From Montifringilla adamsi (Eukaryota; Chordata; Aves; Passeriformes; Passeridae): 64,000 nucleotides of DNA. Made by a program: the position numbers and the translations under genes. How positions within the stretch are numbered: the stretch's first letter is position 1; each line of letters starts with the position of its first letter. Shown piece by piece: positions 58,948-64,000 of this stretch. The DNA lies in the NCBI GenBank assembly GCA_017590115.1, contig JAGGNK010006426.1, positions 445,221-509,220 on the forward strand, given 5' to 3'. The notes beneath the pieces were generated by a model. That model searched no databases. It saw nothing but the letters and a program-made list of their open reading frames with translations, and was not told the origin of the DNA.

Positions 58948-61710
58948 TCCACACTGTTTATTTTACTAATTGTTTTTGCATAGCTGTTGTTAGGCAGATT
59001 TTTCGAAGAGCAGAGAACAAACGGAAAGTTAGGTTCAGAAAAGAAGTATTTAAACCATATAAAATATTACAACTGTTTTGAAACCTGCTTTGATCGCCAC
59101 TCATTTGAAGAAGTGTAATGGAACTTATCTTTTGGGGGCAGAATTTTTCTTGTGCTATTTACCTTCAAAGGCAGCTAGTTTCCAAGGTAAAAAATAAAAG
59201 CAAGTGTCTGCAGAGACCCATCTTTTTTGAGATCTCAGAAGAATTCTGGAAATTGTATGTGGTAATGCCACTGTCTACCATACTCCTATGTAGTCAGTTC
59301 ACTCAAAATTTATCTTTCATAGAACTTCACATCACTTCACAGTCCTAATTGTTCCTATTCTCACTGTCAATACAGTCATTTTCTGGATGTAGAGAAAGAC
59401 ATGGAAAAAGGAGCCCAGTTGCTATTCCTAGCTCTTTTGCAGTATCACTGATATTTCACACAGATATTTTTATATCTTAGATAAGAGATGATTGTATGAA
59501 ACAGACGTTGTTCCATGTATGTGCCATCTTTCTCATCTGTTTGATGAGGAACCTTTTGAGTTCACATTTGATAGCTGTTAAAAAAAAATCCAAGTTTCTG
59601 TGAGCTTTGAGATTTTCTAACAAAAGCCAGTAAACAAGAGCAAAATATTAGCACTCCTCCTAATACTAGGGAATGGCTGTTTTTCTCACAGGAGCTGTAG
59701 AGCAGATATGCATCCAAAACCAGCCAGTTTCTGGCATACTCCGCTTTTATTTTGTCCTCGCTGTTTATCTGATAAGGGGAGGGTGGGGGGAAAACTCAAA
59801 CAGCAAGTTTGGGGTTTTTTGTTTAGTTGCCTTTTATTTAACATTAAAAACCAGAAATCTACATTACAATTCTAAAGAAATGTTTGAAGCAAGACCACTG
59901 CACTATCACAATACCTGTATTTCTGATCCATACAGTAGAATCTGTCACTTTACTGAAAACATTTGGACATTACCATCAACAGTGATAGTGAAATGGTCTG
60001 TTTTCCTGACAAGCCAATGAATCAAAATTCTCTAAACTGCCACTTTACTCTCAGAATTTAAGCTTGCAGTCATTTTTTCCTTAAATATGAAGACAAACAG
60101 AAAACTCTTAACGTGCAAATTCATGACATAAGAAAAAATAGAAAGAGATGGAAGTTATGTACTGCTACTGGTTAACACTATTATATCACACTAAACAGAG
60201 AACTGTGCAACTTCCTCCTAGGTGCAATTTTTTTGGGGAATTATGAGGAGTTGGTAGACAGGACCAAATGTTAGATTTTACCCATGCAGACCAGTAGATC
60301 AAAGAAAAACTGAAATCTTAGGAGGCATTTAAGCAGAACATAGACAAAAAATTACTTCAAGATATCAAAATGCATTCCAAGTATACAGCTTGATATTCCC
60401 TTACTGCAGAAGTCAGATCCCCCTGGCTCACAACAGCACCAGTGATAGGTTTATGAAGAGGTTGCTACTCATTACACAAAATGTGCATACACTGAGTACA
60501 CTGAAGTCATATTTCAGTGCCTGCATTCTGAATTAATTTAGTTTTTCGGTAAGTACTGATTGCCTAACATTTCAAAAACTAGGTTTAAATTCTGACATGG
60601 ATCCCTACATGCATGACCACTGTGCCTCTGAAGTCAAAAAAACCTAGGGAGAAAATAGCCCAAGAAGACCATAAAAATCCACAGGATCCCAGTTTGGATT
60701 TATACAGTCAGTGTCTTCTACTAGCTTGTCAGTGTTTAAAATTTGGGATTCATGATTGCCATATACTTCTTTGTTAATCTCCTGTACTTTCCTATACATA
60801 TTCTAAGAAAAAAGAAAGAGTATCACTTTTTGTTAACAATGTTTTTATACTTTAATAAAGCATGAAGCTATAATGAAATTATTCTACCTAATAAACTAGT
60901 AAAGAGTTGACATATAAGTGGTATGTATTGCAGTTTCAGAAAAAAAAAAATTGTGACTCATATTTAATTATTTTTTTACTCCAACTATGACATTCAGTTT
61001 TTAGCAGATATTTTATGACAAATGATTACCCAAAATAGAAAAATAAAAGTTATATTATGCTAAAGGTAAGCATCTAATGAAAAATTTTCGGTCAATCTTT
61101 GATGCATATAAATACACTAAGATCTTAATTACTGAGTTAGAAATTCATTTTTCATTTTACCATTTATGAAGTTAAAAATGTAAAATATATTGTAATAGTA
61201 CACAAAAAGGTTTCAAATCCAAAAAAGAAATTTTATTCGCAGAAAGTAGTAACTAGTTCATATATGCTATTGAATGAGCTCAGTATCTTTTTGTAACTTT
61301 TTGAAATTATACACGGGGTTTTTTGTACATATCTACTTTCAGTAACATTATTATAACAAAATATTTAGGATTCATTCATTTTACCACTGGAAACAAAATT
61401 TCTTGACGGTTTTAAAAGGATTGAATCCATAGTGTCTTTTAGGTCAATTGTCATATTTTCAAGAAGTGAAGTACGGAAGAAATAAGAACTTCAATTTTTT
61501 TTCTCAGCAATGTAAAACTTCAAGAGTGAAATTTTGCATTATTTCCCAACAGTTTTGCCACATTCTTGGTCAAATTCATGCTGAAATGCCACAGAACCTG
61601 GAAGACTCAGTGTATGGATCATGAAGCCTACTGAACACTTGACATTCTGACATATCACACATCTTTTCCCGAAAAGAAATGCAAGTCTTGTAAATATGCA
61701 TGATAAAAGT
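58947..61710. other. No gene seen; AT-rich DNA
   Basis: No recognised genes or transposons. A G-rich run (GGGGAGGGTGGGGGG, about 59776-59790) is present. The 115-codon frame at 59673-60020 passes through it and lacks recognisable family features. Confidence 0.5.
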
Positions 61711-61790
61711 AAGTCCCATATAGGTATATGTTTAAAATACCAAAATACAAAAGTCTCACATAGGCATACATTTAAAAACGAAAGTATAGC
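61711..61790 (+). repeat. Diverged 40-bp tandem duplication
   Basis: Copy 1 (61711-61750) starts AAGTCCCATATAGGTATATG and copy 2 (61751-61790) starts AAGTCTCACATAGGCATACA. The differences in this half are all transitions (C/T or G/A), five in twenty bases, which points to an old duplication that decayed by point mutation. Confidence 0.65.
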
Positions 61791-62868
61791 ATTATACTAA
61801 TCAGAAATCCTAGATAAATAAATATTGTGCATTAGTTCTTGGTTGCTTGCTGCTGATGATAGTGATGTTCATTGTGGGCCTCTCACTAGATAGCTAACAC
61901 TCCATATCTAAGAAACAGCATGGTATCAGTATGTATCTGTTTTTTGGATTCAACAATGTAGAACCTTCCAAGCAGAGTACTTACCACCTGTGGTTTACTA
62001 GTCTGTCCCAGCATAGTCATCACTTTTTACTCTTAACTTTTATTCAGCATTTACCTTCAGACAAAATTGCTCAACATCAGCAGAGTAGCTACTGAGCAGC
62101 ATCATATTATATCATCTTTTATCATTTTTTAAATAATACCTTATATAGAGAAAACAGTGGCACATAATTCTGTATACACTAAGAAACATCATTACCTAAC
62201 CTGTGGCTACCCTGTGAAATTATATATCAAACTCAGGTGTTCATCACCTCTCACAATATGATCCAGGACTGCTACCTCTTTTACTTGAGGTGGCACCTAA
62301 AGGAAGTTATCAAACTAGTATATACAGATATTTAATATTGTATCAATAAGTGGATGCTTGAATTAGTGTCTTTTTCCATTTAAACTAAATGTGTTGTTTC
62401 CACGTCCATTATTTCTCTCTATCTCATCTTTTGTTATATGTATAGTTAGGCAACACTCCAGAAAAACAAAATTTTTGTAGATGGATTTGACACATAATTT
62501 AAAACTACTGGGCAAGCAGTATATCATGACATATTGTAGCTCAAACAAATTCAAGGCACTTAAAATACCCCAAATAACATTACAATTGTAAATCAAGAGT
62601 AGAAAGTGAGGCAATAGAGCTTATTGGGATGAATTTGGAAATATTTACATGGCATGATAAAAGGTTGAGATTCTGGTTCTGTAGAGACATTTACTCATCC
62701 TTAAATAACCCAAAGCTGTGTATCACTTTAAAACATCCTCAGCTCACAGCTGAGTCAAGCAAATTCTGGCTGTTCTCTAGCCAGAAGTTCAGTATTAGCC
62801 TGAATATCAGTCTTACGGATAATTCAGCAAATATTATACCAAGTGGCGTCTTAACATTTTAGATAATC
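61791..62868. other. No gene seen; AT-rich DNA
   Basis: No recognised genes or transposons. Confidence 0.5.
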
Positions 62869-63666
62869 AGGTCTGAACAGTCTGTGGAAGGGCTGACACA
62901 CCTGAGGGCCAGGATGCCATTCAGGGGCACCTGGAAAAGATTTAGCAGTGAGCCCACGGGAATTTCATGAGGTTCCACAAGTCCAAGGGCAAGGTGCTGC
63001 ACCTAGGTTGGGGTAAGCACCATTACCAACACAGGCTGGGTATGAGCAGATCACAGCAGCCCTGCTAAGAAGGGCTTGGGAGTGCTGGTGGGTGAGAGGC
63101 TGGACCTGACCCAGCCATGGAACTCACAGTCCAGAGAGCCAAACGTGTCCTGGGCTGCATCTGAAGCAGCTCTGGTGAGACCCCACCTGAAGTGCTGCAT
63201 TCAGTTTTGGGGTCCCCAGCACAGACAGGACATGGACCTGTTGAAGAGGGTGCAGACAAGGGCGACAGCAACAATCAGAAGGATGGAGCACCTCTTATGA
63301 GGAATGGTTGGGAGGGTTGGGCAAGAGAAGGCACCAGTGGGAACTTATTGGGACCTTTCAATACTTAAATAGGATATTAAGATGGGAAAAGGTGTAACAA
63401 TTCTGGACTAAAAGAGAGTAGATTCAAACTAAATGTAAAGAAAAAGATTTTTATGATGACAGTGAAATATTGGACCACGTTCCTCACAGAGGTGGCAGAT
63501 GTGCTACCCCTGCAAATGCTCAAGGTCAGGCTGGTCAGAGCTCTGAGCAACCTCATATGAACTCTGAGCAACCTGAGTTGAATACATCCCAGGTCATTTC
63601 AGTGCTGTTGCATTAGCTAACCCTTAAAGGTCCCTTCCAACCCAAAACACTGTAAGATTTTCTGAT
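62869..63666 (+). mobile_element. CR1 LINE, 5'-truncated, with 3' end
   Basis: Plus-strand CR1: GCTGACACACCTGAGGGCCA, GATGCCATTCAGGGGCACCT, TTCATGAGGTTCCACAAGTC, AAGGGCAAGGTGCTGCACCT, GGGAGTGCTGGTGGGTGAGA, CCTGGGCTGCATCTGAAGCA, TGGTGAGACCCCACCTGAAG, CCAGCACAGACAGGACATGG, and the 3' UTR ending TTAAAGGTCCCTTCCAACCC with a decayed octamer tail. About 50 bases that normally lie between GGCTGCAT and CTCTGGTGAGACC are missing at about 63160-63172. A short duplication CTCTGAGCAACCT occurs at about 63540-63573. Confidence 0.93.
63076..63300 (+). pseudogene. CR1 ORF2 C-terminal remnant
   Basis: A 74-codon plus-strand frame reads MGVLVGERLDLTQ, then a changed stretch, then LVRPHLKCCIQFWGPQ (residues 33-48), DMDLLKRVQTRAT and RRMEHL. 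These are the final conserved blocks of CR1 ORF2 after the reverse transcriptase. A missing segment between the two halves removes the usual 'IASRSREVILPLYSA'-type block, consistent with a deletion at about 63160. It is a decayed fragment. Confidence 0.88.
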
Positions 63667-64000
63667 CCTTTACCACAATTATAACAATTAAATTATGCAA
63701 TAGATAAGTATTTATGTAATAAATTATTACACTAACAGTGAAAGAAGACAGGAGAGAGAATAACAGGTTTGTTATTTATTGTTATGTAATATTCAGCTCT
63801 TTTTATTGACAAAATTCTGACTATAATTATTAGCAGGCATTGGCATTACATAATGAAAGCTATTTCCACCCATCCAAAAATGATGCTACCAGTTAAAGAT
63901 CTTAACTAATTAATGAAATTAAGACTTGGTAACAAATATGTTTAAACAGATCATTTTGCCTCATCTCTTGCCAAAATCTGCTCCAGAGAAGATTTTTTGA
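63667..64000. other. No gene seen; AT-rich DNA
   Basis: No recognised feature at the right end of the window. Confidence 0.5.

Noticed and set aside
59673..60020. 115-codon plus-strand open frame
   Set aside because: Isolated, crosses a G-run, no recognisable domain, and no sign of splice sites or conservation that can be judged here.
1..64000. Search for tRNA, rRNA, telomeric repeats, CpG island and coding exons
   Set aside because: None could be supported by eye; the window reads as a gene desert or the inside of a very large intron. Gene prediction with RNA-seq and a tRNA scan would be decisive.

Overview
This window looks like non-coding DNA from a bird, probably a songbird. It is AT-rich, introns or intergenic sequence, and I find no protein-coding exon, rRNA, tRNA or CRISPR array I could defend. 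The organism call rests on the repeats. There are many truncated CR1 LINE copies, most ending in the avian CR1 3' tail (a 'CAACCYAAAYNATTCTATGATTCTATG'-like end, degenerate here). There is also a solo LTR near 41.2-41.7 kb of a type I recall from passerine genomes, with an internal AGTAT pentanucleotide repeat. SINEs and L1-like elements are absent. Family names come from memory of consensus sequences, not from a search.

Layout. 1-2567: unique AT-rich DNA with a 320-bp tract made almost only of A and C (764-1084) and a G-run cluster (1561-1579). 2568-3137: CR1 on the minus strand. 3138-16536: long stretch with no recognisable gene, holding only small repeats and an AT palindrome. 16537-17079: two CR1 pieces in reversed element order. 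20421-22362: minus-strand CR1 with reverse transcriptase remnants, an unassigned interval, then a plus-strand CR1. 27402-28335: minus-strand CR1 of the same subfamily as the one at 20.4 kb. 30.4-36.4 kb: four small CR1 tails in both orientations. 36.8-38.9 kb: long poly-T tracts, a gap of 35 N flanked by two 107-bp copies of the same sequence, and a perfect 69-bp tandem duplication. 38.2-40.1 kb: sequence that looks like conserved regulatory DNA, including an inverted pair of forkhead-like motifs. 41244-41674: solo LTR. 45220-47180: the longest CR1 (minus strand), interrupted by a plus-strand CR1 at 46526-47066. 52.9 kb: short CR1 tail. 54.0-54.2 kb: purine-rich 35-bp tandem repeat. 56.2-57.0 kb: a very old, diverged CR1. 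58.9 kb: 43-base poly-T. 62869-63666: plus-strand CR1 with a readable C-terminal ORF2 segment.

There is no gene system working together here. All recognisable coding sequence is decayed CR1 ORF2 (reverse transcriptase), broken by frameshifts, stops and deletions. The best items for a second look are the false-looking duplication at the assembly gap, the permuted CR1 at 16.5 kb, the nested CR1 pair, the ancient CR1, and several clean hairpins and candidate regulatory blocks. I did not find a credible new biological system.
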